Notes under the pieces: generated by a model
Seen by the model: only the letters and a program-made list of their open reading frames with translations
Databases searched by the model: none
What the model was told of the DNA's origin: nothing
Shown here: one piece after another, positions 8,860 to 16,829 of the stretch
Numbering within the stretch: position 1 is the stretch's first letter
Layout of the letters: each line of letters opens with the position of its first letter
Position numbers and translations under genes: made by a program
Origin: an uncultured Duncaniella sp.
GTDB lineage: Bacteria; Bacteroidota; Bacteroidia; Bacteroidales; Muribaculaceae
Assembly (NCBI GenBank): GCA_910577335.1
Contig: CAJTMJ010000002.1
Span: 1-64,000 of the forward strand
Length of the DNA stretch: 64,000 nt
Reading direction: 5' to 3'

Positions 8860-8867
8860 TAAATTTG
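8860..8867 (+). promoter_or_regulatory. -7 box of the metal ATPase operon
   Basis: TAAATTTG fits TAnnTTTG, 35 nt upstream of the ATG at 8903. A copy of the AACTGATTTAAACTT repeat core (8882-8896) lies in the leader. Confidence 0.45.
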
Positions 8868-8902
8868 CAGGGTAATTATGAAACTGATTTAAACTTAAAA
8901 TT

Positions 8903-10882
8903 ATGCCACATCACTGTCATACAGATGGTAATTGTCATACACATGATAATTCGATAGGAGGTTTGCGAAGATACGGAATAGAATTGTTCACTTTATTTCT
9001 GCTGTTTGCGGGGGTAATATTGAACCATTTCAGGCTGTTCGGCATATTCGCGCAATCTATCGGTATGCAGGAATCCACTGTAATATTACTCTATTATATA
9101 ATAGCTGTGCTCCCTGTAGGAAAAGGGATATTGATAGAGACGGTCAAGTCATGGATGCGGGGCGATTTTTTCAATGAATTTTCTCTGATGTTTTTGGCAA
9201 GCATTGGAGCTTTTGTCATTGGTGAATACCCTGAGGCGGTTGCCATATTATTATTCTATTCTTTCGGGGAAAAATTGGAAGGTTCAGCTTCTGAAAAAGC
9301 TAAGAATAGGATAAGGTCTTTGCTTAGACAGATACCTGACAGTGTGAGGGTGATGCATAAAGATGGTTCGATAACTGAAAGTGCGCCTCAGGATGTAAGG
9401 ATAGGGGATACTATTATAGTCCGTCCCGGAGAAAGGGTGGCTCTTGACGGAATATTGGAGAACAAAACTCCGGTGACCTTTGACAATTCTGCGATAACAG
9501 GTGAAAGTGTACCTGTGACAATAACTACCGGCAAAGATATCAATTCAGGCGCCCTTCCAATAGAGGAAGAAGCGCATGTGAAGGTGACAAAAAGCTATAA
9601 GGACAGCTCAATGAGCCGTATTATGAAAATGATTGAAGATGCGGCTACAAAGAAATCAAAATCGGAAACTCTGCTAAGACGTATTACCCGATGGTATACT
9701 CCAACGGTGATGATATTGGCAGTATTGCTTTTTGCGGTTCCTTGGATTGTCAGTCTCGTTTCCGGCAGTTTCCATTTTGACTGGAGCTTATGGTTTGAAC
9801 GTTCATTGGTGTTACTCGTATGTTCATGCCCATGTGCTTTGGTGGTAAGCATCCCGTTAAGTTATTTTGCGGCTATTGGGAATGCTTCCCGATTTGGATT
9901 GCTATTTAAGGGGAGCCGTTATCTTGATGATCTTCGCCGGATTGACACTTTGCTTCTTGACAAGACCGGGACCTTGACTACCGGTAAATTCTCGATAGTG
10001 GAGATAGTGCCAGTAGCCGGCATCACAAAGGAGGAAGTGTTGAAAATGGGAGCGGCAATTGACTCGCATAGTACGCATCCGCTTGCCAACGCTGTTATTG
10101 AGGCTGCCGGTAGTGACGTACCTACGGCAACCGATGTCAAGACTGTGACACATGGAATGACCGGGACTGTGGATGGCAAATCAGTCATAGTTGGCTCAAA
10201 AACATTGCTTGAAGAGCATGGAATAACTGTGGAAACCAAGAGCAACGCATCATCCGAAATTTGTATTGCCGTCAATGGCAAATATATAGGGTCGATATTG
10301 CTCGGTGACACATTGAAACCCGGCGTTGCGGAGACCATATCTAAATTACATTCACTCGGGATAAAGAAAATTATGATTCTTTCCGGGGATAAGGAGGGGG
10401 CAGTCGCCAAAGTGGCAAAAGAAACGGACGTTGATTCGTATAAATCTCATCTTCTCCCTGAAGATAAACATAAGATTGTTGAAGAATTGGAGCGGGAAGG
10501 TGATAAGGTGGCATTTGTCGGTGACGGGATAAATGATGCTCCTTCGTTGGCATTGGCTGATGTTGGCATAGCCATAGGAACCGGCGGAACGGATGTCGCC
10601 ATGGAGAGCGCTGATGCAGTAATCACCGGAAACAATATAGACCGACTTGTGGATGGGGTTAAACTCTCATATAAAATTAAACGTGTAGTGACCGAAAATG
10701 TATCGTTAGCCATTTTTGTGAAAATATTGGTGATGGTGCTCGGTTCATGTGGGCTTGCTACACTTTGGGCAGCTGTGTTTGCCGACACAGGTATAACACT
10801 TATTACAATTTTATGGACTTTATTCAGTCTCCGACAGAAAAAATTCGTAAATTCGCAGCATGAAGCAAGAGGATATAGATAG
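8903..10882 (+). CDS. heavy-metal P1B-type ATPase (Zn/Cd/Pb exporter type)
   Basis: 659 aa. A short His-rich N-terminus (HHCH, GNCHTH) replaces the usual HMA domain. TM helices are followed by the actuator motif ITGESVPV, the metal-binding CPC triad (309-311, in SCPCALV), phosphorylation motif DKTGT (D353), the SHSTHPLA HP motif of P1B pumps, and GDGINDAPSLA. The CPC with a His-rich N-terminus fits Zn/Cd/Pb export (P1B-2) better than Cu, though specificity is inferred. It overlaps the Fur-family gene by 23 nt, so metal sensing and efflux are coupled. Confidence 0.92.
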   Translation: MPHHCHTDGNCHTHDNSIGGLRRYGIELFTLFLLFAGVILNHFRLFGIFAQSIGMQESTVILLYYIIAVLPVGKGILIETVKSWMRGDFFNEFSLMFLASIGAFVIGEYPEAVAILLFYSFGEKLEGSASEKAKNRIRSLLRQIPDSVRVMHKDGSITESAPQDVRIGDTIIVRPGERVALDGILENKTPVTFDNSAITGESVPVTITTGKDINSGALPIEEEAHVKVTKSYKDSSMSRIMKMIEDAATKKSKSETLLRRITRWYTPTVMILAVLLFAVPWIVSLVSGSFHFDWSLWFERSLVLLVCSCPCALVVSIPLSYFAAIGNASRFGLLFKGSRYLDDLRRIDTLLLDKTGTLTTGKFSIVEIVPVAGITKEEVLKMGAAIDSHSTHPLANAVIEAAGSDVPTATDVKTVTHGMTGTVDGKSVIVGSKTLLEEHGITVETKSNASSEICIAVNGKYIGSILLGDTLKPGVAETISKLHSLGIKKIMILSGDKEGAVAKVAKETDVDSYKSHLLPEDKHKIVEELEREGDKVAFVGDGINDAPSLALADVGIAIGTGGTDVAMESADAVITGNNIDRLVDGVKLSYKIKRVVTENVSLAIFVKILVMVLGSCGLATLWAAVFADTGITLITILWTLFSLRQKKFVNSQHEARGYR

Positions 10883-11294
10883 ATTGACAGAATTAGCGGG
10901 TATACGACCCTCTCCGGTCAGGACGTTGTTGCTCCGGGCGTTAGATGAAGCCGATGGTCCATTGTCATCGCAGGAACTTGAAGGTGTGTTAGAGACCGTG
11001 AATCGGTCGTCGATAACACGCACGTTGGCTTTATTCCTAAAGGTAGGGCTCGTACATTCTGTAGAAGATGGCTCGGGGGCCGTGCGTTACGAGTTGTGCC
11101 ATGCTGTCGGGTCGGATACGCATCAAGATTTACATCCTCACTTTCACTGCACAGTGTGCGGAAAGACATTTTGTTTTGATAATATAGCGATTCCTAATAT
11201 TGACATTCCCAAAGGATATATCCCAGCATCAATAAATTTTGTCATAAAGGGGAAGTGTCCTGAATGTGCGAAGCGTTGTTCACTTAAAATGTAG
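10860..11294 (+). CDS. Fur-family metal-responsive regulator
   Basis: 144 aa, the usual Fur/Zur size. An N-terminal winged helix (about 20-75, SSQELEGVLETVNRSSITRTLALF) is followed by a metal-binding domain with HPHFHCTVCGKTFC and a C-terminal CPEC, i.e. the two CxxC pairs of the structural Zn site plus His-rich sensing ligands. It overlaps the exporter ATPase by 23 nt. A 7-1-7 dyad upstream of the operon (8833-8847) is the likely operator. Zn sensing (Zur-like) is likelier than iron given the neighbour, but not proven. Confidence 0.9.
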   Translation: MKQEDIDRLTELAGIRPSPVRTLLLRALDEADGPLSSQELEGVLETVNRSSITRTLALFLKVGLVHSVEDGSGAVRYELCHAVGSDTHQDLHPHFHCTVCGKTFCFDNIAIPNIDIPKGYIPASINFVIKGKCPECAKRCSLKM

Positions 11295-11299
11295 ATTAT

Positions 11300-11803
11300 A
11301 TGGATAACTCACAAGAGATATTTCCTGTTGTGGACGAGAACGGAAATGTAATCGGTTCTGCCACACGTCAAGAATGTCACAGTGGCTCTAAAATATTGCA
11401 TCCGGTGGTTCATCTTCATGTTTTTGATCCCCAAGGTCGGTTGTATCTGCAACGGCGACCTGAATGGAAAGATATTCAACCCGGCAAATGGGATACTGCC
11501 GTGGGCGGACATGTGGATTACGGTGAAGATGTAGTTGACGCATTGCACCGTGAAGCAAGCGAGGAATTGGGTATTCATGATTTTGAAGAGGCCCCGGTTG
11601 CTAAATATGTGTTTGAGTCAGACATGGAAAAGGAGCTTGTAAATACATTTCGCACTGTCACAACCCAAGAAATAAAACCGACGGATGAATTGGACGGGGG
11701 CAGATTTTGGCGACTTGATGAAATCAGGGATAATATAGGGAAGGGAGTTTTTACTCCAAATTTCGAACATGAATTTATATCTATCTTAGATAAACACTTA
11801 TAA
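11300..11803 (+). CDS. NUDIX hydrolase
   Basis: 167 aa. The Nudix box is intact: GGHVDYGEDVVDALHREASEELGI matches GX5EX7REUXEEXGU. The N-terminus FPVVDENGNVIGSATRQECH resembles the YfcD/IPP-isomerase-like subgroup, which acts on nucleotide or isoprenoid diphosphates; the substrate cannot be read from sequence. It starts 5 nt after the Fur-family gene and precedes the Dus gene by 12 nt, so it probably belongs to the same transcript. Confidence 0.9.
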   Translation: MDNSQEIFPVVDENGNVIGSATRQECHSGSKILHPVVHLHVFDPQGRLYLQRRPEWKDIQPGKWDTAVGGHVDYGEDVVDALHREASEELGIHDFEEAPVAKYVFESDMEKELVNTFRTVTTQEIKPTDELDGGRFWRLDEIRDNIGKGVFTPNFEHEFISILDKHL

Positions 11804-11815
11804 ACCATAGGTTAA

Positions 11816-12736
11816 ATGAAGATATTCGCAGCTCCGCTACAAGGTTATACTGATGTCGCATGGCGGCATTTTCATGCTGAGATTTATGGTGGCGTGTATG
11901 CTTACTTTACTCCTTTCCTTAGAGTGGAAAAAGGGGCAATGCGTCCACAAGATATCAGAAACATATCATCAGAGCTTAATACTAATCAAAATCTCATACC
12001 TCAGATTATTTTCCGTGACCTCTCGGAATTTGAAATCCTTACCCGGCAAATTATCGAGTGCGGATACAAATCTGTAGACCTTAATCTTGGTTGCCCGTTT
12101 CCGCCACAAGTTAAACATGGCAGAGGTGCGGCTTTGATATGCGACACAGAGTCGCTTAAGGAAGTCTCTCATAAGATGTCGGAGGAGTTTTCTGATGTGA
12201 ATTTTTCAATAAAAATGCGGCTTGGCGTTGATTTACCGGAACAGTGGCATGGGGCTATAGATATTATAAATGAGATGCCGTTGTCACATCTCACTGTGCA
12301 TCCGCGTATTGCCATACAGCAATATACCGGAGATTTATATATCGACCAGTTTGCGCAACTTTTGGCTGAAAGTAAACATCCGGTAGTTTTTAACGGTGAT
12401 ATTAAGAGCATTTCGGACATCTCTACACTTGAAAAGGAATTTTCGACATTATATGGAATAATGATAGGTAGAGGTCTTTTGATGCGTCCATCACTTGTCA
12501 CGGAATATGTAAATTGTGAGGAATGGGATGACAGTCGCCGAATGAATGCCATGATGGAATTTCATGGGAGAATGTTTGAATATTATAGAGATAATTTGTG
12601 TGGTGACGCTCAGATTTTATCTAAAATAAAACCGTTTTGGGAATATTTAGAACCTGAAATCGGACATAAAACCGCAAAAGCTATCCGAAAAGCCACGTCT
12701 GTCAATAAGTATCTGTCGGCAGTGGCGCAGATATAG
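11816..12736 (+). CDS. dus: tRNA-dihydrouridine synthase
   Basis: 306 aa TIM-barrel FMN enzyme that reduces uridine in the tRNA D-loop using NADPH. Seen: the N-terminal APLQGYTDVAWR, the catalytic-loop signature DLNLGCPFPPQVKHGRGAAL with the conserved Cys, FSIKMRLGVD, LTVHPRIAIQQYTG, and phosphate-binding VFNGDI and IGRGLLMRP. Slightly short, as many Bacteroidetes Dus proteins are. It lies immediately upstream of tRNA-Arg. Confidence 0.92.
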   Translation: MKIFAAPLQGYTDVAWRHFHAEIYGGVYAYFTPFLRVEKGAMRPQDIRNISSELNTNQNLIPQIIFRDLSEFEILTRQIIECGYKSVDLNLGCPFPPQVKHGRGAALICDTESLKEVSHKMSEEFSDVNFSIKMRLGVDLPEQWHGAIDIINEMPLSHLTVHPRIAIQQYTGDLYIDQFAQLLAESKHPVVFNGDIKSISDISTLEKEFSTLYGIMIGRGLLMRPSLVTEYVNCEEWDDSRRMNAMMEFHGRMFEYYRDNLCGDAQILSKIKPFWEYLEPEIGHKTAKAIRKATSVNKYLSAVAQI

Positions 12737-12786
12737 TATAGAAACTAAAATATGACATGCCGTTTCGACCTTTTTCCTCTTATAGG

Positions 12787-12817
12787 TTGGAAGTGTAATC
12801 AGAAATATGTAACTTTG
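12787..12817 (+). promoter_or_regulatory. tRNA-Arg promoter
   Basis: A -33-like TTGG (12787-12790) and a -7 box TAACTTTG (12810-12817) are separated by 19 bp, good Bacteroidetes spacing, about 45 nt before the tRNA. Confidence 0.55.
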
Positions 12818-12861
12818 CACTACGAAACGATAATCTGACAGCAATCAGCTATCGTATTTAA

Positions 12862-12936
12862 GCCTTGGTAGTTCAATGGATAGAATGGGAAATTCCTAAT
12901 TTTCAGATAGGGGTTCGATTCCCCTCCGAGGTACCA
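12862..12936 (+). tRNA. tRNA-Arg (anticodon CCT)
   Basis: 75 nt with encoded CCA. The acceptor stem GCCTTGG pairs with CCGAGGT (with G-T wobbles), the D arm is GTTC...GAAT, the anticodon stem GGAAA/TTTTC encloses loop TTCCTAA with anticodon CCT, and the T arm is AGGGG-TTCGATT-CCCCT. Its 3' 17 nt before the final CA are the left attachment core; integration leaves the tRNA intact because the phage restores the 3' end. Confidence 0.93.
12918..12934. repeat. attL core
   Basis: The 17-bp sequence ATTCCCCTCCGAGGTAC in the T-arm/acceptor of tRNA-Arg is repeated exactly at 53090-53106. The integrase gene is the first gene inside, reading inward, as usual for tRNA-targeting tyrosine integrases. Confidence 0.88.
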
Positions 12937-12962
12937 CCGACACATCACAAGGGAAAACAAAT

Positions 12963-13015
12963 GGAGGCAAAAAGCCATAAATTAACCATATAGCTTTTTG
13001 CTTCCTTTCTTTTTA
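12963..13015 (+). terminator. terminator downstream of tRNA-Arg (phage-borne copy)
   Basis: GGAGGCAAAAAGC pairs with GCTTTTTGCTTCC across a ~17-nt loop (one G-T pair), followed by TTTCTTTTT. A homologous hairpin lies beyond attR at 53135-53177. Confidence 0.7.
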
Positions 13016-13084
13016 TTGCCGATTTTTACCCGTTTTTGCTAAAATTTGCTACCTCATTGCTACCCGAAACAATAAAAATTTGCT

Positions 13085-13092
13085 TATATTTG
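13085..13092 (+). promoter_or_regulatory. putative integrase -7 box
   Basis: TATATTTG matches TAnnTTTG, 32 nt before the preferred integrase ATG at 13125. No well-spaced -33 was found. Confidence 0.4.
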
Positions 13093-13124
13093 CAACAAAA
13101 TCCAACATAACCCGAATATATCCC

Positions 13125-14342
13125 ATGACAGAAATTAATACATCTCCCGGAAGTGTGCGCATAATAAGCACCGACAGCACCGATAATCCCAAACTTGGCT
13201 CAAAAGTACTCAGCGACGGAAGGGAAAGCTTGTTTCTTGACACATATATGGGATTCCAGCTATGCAAAAGCAAAAACGGAACAGTTTATAATAAAATAAT
13301 ACGCAGACGTGAGTCTCTTAAATTGTATTTATGGCAAACACCTCGCAGTAAAGAGGAACGGACCTATAACAAGGAAACCCTTGAACTGGCAAAAAGGATC
13401 CGATTCGAGCGTTCGCAGCAGTCGCTCGAGAGGATGGAAGGCTACAGGCTGAAGAAAGACCGGAATATCAATTTCCTTGATTATTTCCAAGCCTACATCA
13501 ATTCATACACGAAGAAGGACGTGAGGGTGGTGGCTATGGCTTTGCGGAGATTTAAGGAATTTCTTTCCGACATCGATGAGTATAATTGCTTCTCCATGCA
13601 GATACGCCCTGACCAAATCACGGGTGAGATGATTCGTGATTTCGTGGATTATCTTAAACGTACATGTAAGGGTGAGGGAGCCAAGACCGTTTATGCCCGG
13701 TTTAAGAAGGTGGTCAGATATGCAGTGGATCACGATATAATACAGAAAGATCCGTGCCGTGGCTTGACTATCCGTGTCGATGACAACATAATCAAGAAGG
13801 ATATTCTGTCGATGGAGGAGATCTCCCGTCTCATATCCACGCATTATCCGGGGGAAAATCCTGATATAAGGAAAGCATTCATTCTTAGCTTGTATACCGG
13901 GATGAGGTGGTGTGACGTGAAGGAACTGACTTTTGCGGACATCGACTATTCCAACAGGCTGTTGAGGTATGAGCAGAACAAGACACGGGGACACAGCTCA
14001 AGCAGCGGCGTTGTGATACCGTTGAATGACAGTTTACTCCGTCTTATAGGTAACCCGGAAGAGCGGGGAAGGGGTGCGCTGATTTTCCCATTGCCGTCCC
14101 ATACAATGTGTCTAAAGGCTTTGAGGCACTGGGTCGAGAAGGCGGGAATAAGCAAACATATCACATGGCATTGTGCCCGCCACTCCTTCGCCCTTAATAT
14201 CCTTAACAACGGGGCGAACATAAAGACTGTGGCGAGCCTGTTAGGTCATAGCGGATTGAAAACCACCGAGAAATATGTCCGTGCGGTTGACAGCCTCAAA
14301 CAAGCCGCAATCAACAGTCTTCCGGAAATATCGGAGCTTTAA
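13125..14342 (+). CDS. int: tyrosine-type site-specific integrase
   Basis: 405 aa. A SAM-like core-binding domain (about 100-195) precedes the catalytic domain with R261 (TGMRWCDV), H349-x-x-R352 (HCARHSFA), a GH in LLGHSGLKTT and the nucleophile Y384 (KYVRAVD). It catalyses attP x attB recombination at the adjacent tRNA-Arg. The frame is open upstream to 13080, but ATG 13125 is preferred because the -7 box at 13085 would place the upstream codons before the transcript start. Confidence 0.93.
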   Translation: MTEINTSPGSVRIISTDSTDNPKLGSKVLSDGRESLFLDTYMGFQLCKSKNGTVYNKIIRRRESLKLYLWQTPRSKEERTYNKETLELAKRIRFERSQQSLERMEGYRLKKDRNINFLDYFQAYINSYTKKDVRVVAMALRRFKEFLSDIDEYNCFSMQIRPDQITGEMIRDFVDYLKRTCKGEGAKTVYARFKKVVRYAVDHDIIQKDPCRGLTIRVDDNIIKKDILSMEEISRLISTHYPGENPDIRKAFILSLYTGMRWCDVKELTFADIDYSNRLLRYEQNKTRGHSSSSGVVIPLNDSLLRLIGNPEERGRGALIFPLPSHTMCLKALRHWVEKAGISKHITWHCARHSFALNILNNGANIKTVASLLGHSGLKTTEKYVRAVDSLKQAAINSLPEISEL

Positions 14343-14364
14343 CCGCAAGGTGCGATATCTTACT

Positions 14365-14940
14365 CTATGAAATCAAACCCATCTTTTTAGCCAGTTCCGC
14401 AAGAAGGTCTATATTTGGCATGATTGTAGGTTTGGGGAGCGGAAATTTATTAATCCAATAATCCCGCTCCTCTGCTGGGCGTTTCATATATGCGTACGGA
14501 TTGCCATAAGATGTGCCATCAAACATTTGTCTGCCATGAATTCCATCCCAACTTTCTCCGAACTTACTATGTTCCTCGTTGAGAGAGATAATTCGGGAGG
14601 CATGAGTCCATATACCACCATCACCATATAAAACCACCACATCGTAACCCTCATGAACATTGGTTTCAGTGCAAATCTTGAAGCCCACTTCTTGGAACGC
14701 TGAGATCAGTGCTTCATAACTCATGTCTGAACGAGCATTAACGGGCCACCATACAGATCTTCCATCATTAGGCTTATGTGGAGAAGGAGGCTCTACCCAC
14801 CTGTCATCAAATCCCATCGCCCATGCTATGCAATTATAATCAGTCGTGTTCTCGCTTGTTATTTTGAAATGCGGGTCGCTATTGAGCTTCGGGAAATAGC
14901 ATATTAATTTATTCCTATTTTCTGTAGAGTTGAGATCCAT
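14365..14940 (-). CDS. DUF7689-like protein, possible papain-fold
   Basis: 191 aa. The motifs YNCIAWA (Cys about residue 36), VWWPVNARSDMSYEALISAF and GGIWTHASRI (His) are the hallmarks of the family I know as DUF7689: a Cys early and a His after a beta strand suggest a papain/CHAP-like fold, though catalysis is unproven. The start overlaps the upstream gene by 37 nt. It is the last of a three-gene leftward module beside the integrase, a common place for phage cargo expressed in the lysogen. A defence or host-modifying role is inference. Confidence 0.7.
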   Translation of the reverse strand: MDLNSTENRNKLICYFPKLNSDPHFKITSENTTDYNCIAWAMGFDDRWVEPPSPHKPNDGRSVWWPVNARSDMSYEALISAFQEVGFKICTETNVHEGYDVVVLYGDGGIWTHASRIISLNEEHSKFGESWDGIHGRQMFDGTSYGNPYAYMKRPAEERDYWINKFPLPKPTIMPNIDLLAELAKKMGLIS

Positions 14941-15368
14941 TTTTCACATGCTTCTTTAACAGACACATATCCATCATATTTCATCACTCCGGGGAATATT
15001 TCGTCTAACGCATATACTAAAAGAGTGGGGCCTTTTTTCAATTCATTAAGGATGTATGGCACGGCTGCTGATCCCATTTCCACGATGGAGCGGAAATAGG
15101 AGTTGTCTGTATTATTAGTTGAGCAGAACTGGGTCTGTGCATTCCAATATCGTAAATTTTGCTCGAAAGAGGTTCTGACATCAATTTCAGTTGTGTCAAT
15201 TTTTTCATTGCCATTTGAAATCGACAATGAAAATTCAAATGATGGGGAATTAGTCCCTTTTAGTTCCCTCTCATGGAGCATGAGATTTGAGCTGCACTCT
15301 ATCGAGTCAAGCTTGAAATCAGCAGTATTTTTAGAATTATCAAATTGTTTCATCTCTTTTTTGGACAT
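14904..15368 (-). CDS. unknown protein, partner of the DUF7689-like gene
   Basis: 154 aa. The C-terminal part (about 95-150: SIVEMGSAAVPYILNELKKGP, LLVYALDEIFPGV, EACEKWISTL) resembles a short helical domain that I recall next to DUF7689 genes elsewhere (pattern VxMGxxAVPxILxELxxxP...W). The N-terminal half is Ser/Asn-rich and probably flexible. It overlaps both neighbours (29 and 37 nt), indicating a translationally coupled module. Function unknown. Confidence 0.65.
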   Translation of the reverse strand: MSKKEMKQFDNSKNTADFKLDSIECSSNLMLHERELKGTNSPSFEFSLSISNGNEKIDTTEIDVRTSFEQNLRYWNAQTQFCSTNNTDNSYFRSIVEMGSAAVPYILNELKKGPTLLVYALDEIFPGVMKYDGYVSVKEACEKWISTLQKIGIN

Positions 15369-15723
15369 AAAAAAAATAATCTTTTACGGTATTTCCGTTC
15401 AAGCTTACTCGGAAACAATATTTGCCGTCAGAACTAAGTATGAGACCTTTTATATTTCCTGCTGCTGTAAAACGCCCTTTGACATCCTTAACCGGAATTT
15501 CCGTGTTAAATATCGCTTCATCCTCCCTATCATCTTTGAAGATTTTAAAAGCTATTGTTGATGTGTCATTTAATGAAGAAATGATGTTCGCTTTTAAGGC
15601 GATTCCAAAGTAAACACGCCACGGGAATTTAGGCGCAGAAAAAGAATCAAGAGTATTAACTATTGTGAGTGCTCCGTTTGTGTTAGAAGCATACTCACAC
15701 AAAGTGAATAATTCTATATCCAT
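15340..15723 (-). CDS. DUF6941-like protein
   Basis: 127 aa from the preferred ATG at 15723; the frame is open upstream to 15813, but the extra 30 residues look like non-coding translation. The start MDIELFTLCEYAS..NGALTIVNTLDSF..PKFPWRVYFGIALK resembles the DUF6941 pattern (a cytosolic beta-rich domain of unknown role). First gene of the leftward three-gene module; a TATCTTTG -7 box (minus) lies at 15802-15809. Family assignment is by memory of the pattern and moderate. Confidence 0.6.
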   Translation of the reverse strand: MDIELFTLCEYASNTNGALTIVNTLDSFSAPKFPWRVYFGIALKANIISSLNDTSTIAFKIFKDDREDEAIFNTEIPVKDVKGRFTAAGNIKGLILSSDGKYCFRVSLNGNTVKDYFFYVQKRDETI

Positions 15724-15794
15724 AAATTTTAGTATTAATATCCAGCAAACATTCTGCTGCAGCAATGTTTGATGATGTTTGGTGATAGGGTAAA

Positions 15795-15834
15795 ATCTTT
15801 GCAAAGATAACAATTCAAAGAATAGCAGTACAAT
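15795..15834 (-). promoter_or_regulatory. leftward promoter with overlapping palindrome
   Basis: On the minus strand the -7 box is TATCTTTG (15802-15809) and an ATTG -33-like element (15831-15834) lies 21 bp upstream. The -7 box overlaps a perfect 14-bp palindrome ATCTTTGCAAAGAT (15795-15808), which could be an operator. It would drive the three-gene cargo module. Confidence 0.45.
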
Positions 15835-16020
15835 AAAGACCTGAATAATTACAATTATTTAACTTCCTTCTTGAAAATTATGAAATTTTTTCTGGGGATG
15901 GAGGTCAATAGTTACTGAAAATCTGATGAGGATTGCTGATAAAATGGGAGATCGTCGGGGGATTATTGATGGATAACCTATAGATTTTCGTGTCAGCATT
16001 TTTAATTGATGCATAAAAAC

Positions 16021-16050
16021 AACTTCCTATAACCGGCATTATCGGAAGTT
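16021..16050. promoter_or_regulatory. immunity-region operator-like palindrome, copy 1
   Basis: The 30-bp site has arms AACTTCC-t-ATAA and TTAT-c-GGAAGTT around CCGGCA. The same sequence in reverse orientation is at 18308-18336 (29 matching bp). It lies in the divergent region between the leftward cargo genes and the repressor gene, downstream of a leftward promoter at 16067-16097. Most likely an operator; see findings for alternatives. Confidence 0.65.
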
Positions 16051-16066
16051 GTTGCTTTTGATGTTG

Positions 16067-16097
16067 CAAAGATATACGTTTTGTTTGGAATAACAAA
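16067..16097 (-). promoter_or_regulatory. leftward promoter in the immunity region
   Basis: Minus-strand -7 box TATCTTTG (CAAAGATA at 16067-16074) and -33 TTTG (CAAA at 16094-16097) have 19-bp spacing, a full Bacteroidetes consensus. The predicted start near 16060 lies just before the palindrome at 16021-16050. Confidence 0.6.
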
Positions 16098-16114
16098 CGT
16101 TTTGTTTGGAATAA
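16076..16114. repeat. 18-bp direct repeat upstream of the repressor
   Basis: ACGTTTTGTTTGGAATAA occurs at 16076-16093 and 16097-16114 (21-bp period). The second copy is part of a CAAAC-GTTTT-GTTTG dyad. The copies overlap the -7/-33 region of the leftward promoter and lie 32 nt before the repressor ATG, so they are candidate autoregulatory repressor sites. Confidence 0.6.
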
Positions 16115-16145
16115 TCTAATTAAAAAATGTTAATACCTTAACACA

Positions 16146-16805
16146 ATGGATCATAGTCGATTTAAAGAACTGGTTCAATATCTTAAAGAACAGAAATACA
16201 TCCGGAATCAGCAGGATTTTGTCGAAAGGGTTAATTCTGACAAAACTACTGTGTCCCAAATAATAAATGGAAAAATCAAAATCCCAAACAGTTTGTTTGC
16301 TGGAATTGAACAGGCATTTCCGTTCATATCAATCGAATGGATAAAAGGCTCTTCTGATCAAATGTTTATTGATCCGCCATTGACATCTAAACAAAATACT
16401 ACTGGAGCACTCGTCCCATTAGTACCCGTCACCGCCTTGGCAAATCCATTGGGCGAATTTTTAGGTAAGGGTGTCAAGCAAGAGGATTGCCAGTTTGTAC
16501 TATCTACCGTCCCCGGGGCTGAGTTGGCGATTATGATCAGCGGAGACTCCATGGAGCCTAAATTCCATGACGGATCCATAGTGTATCTGAAACAGATCAA
16601 TGATGCAGCCTTCATACCATGGGGAAACACACTTGTGATTGACACTGAAAATGGCGCATTCATCAAGAATGTATTCCCCGCAGATGATCTAACCATTGAG
16701 GCACGAAGCATAAACCCCATGTATCCTCCGATGATAATCCCCAAATCCTCAATATTCGGAATGTATAGAGTCCTCTCCCTAACCAAATTCTTTCCTACAA
16801 TGTAA
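16146..16805 (+). CDS. phage repressor, XRE HTH plus S24 (LexA/CI-like) domain
   Basis: 219 aa. An N-terminal helix-turn-helix (about 8-60: NQQDFVERVNSDKTTVSQIINGKIKIP) is followed by a C-terminal S24 domain with the nucleophile S135 in ISGDSMEP and general base K174 in GAFIKNVF. The region before S135 (LANPLG) may hold the self-cleavage site, as in CI/LexA, but the exact bond is uncertain. It should maintain lysogeny and be inactivated by RecA upon DNA damage. Operator-like repeats lie on both sides of its gene block. Confidence 0.88.
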   Translation: MDHSRFKELVQYLKEQKYIRNQQDFVERVNSDKTTVSQIINGKIKIPNSLFAGIEQAFPFISIEWIKGSSDQMFIDPPLTSKQNTTGALVPLVPVTALANPLGEFLGKGVKQEDCQFVLSTVPGAELAIMISGDSMEPKFHDGSIVYLKQINDAAFIPWGNTLVIDTENGAFIKNVFPADDLTIEARSINPMYPPMIIPKSSIFGMYRVLSLTKFFPTM

Positions 16806-16829
16806 TACTCCTTAAAACTTTATGAATAT

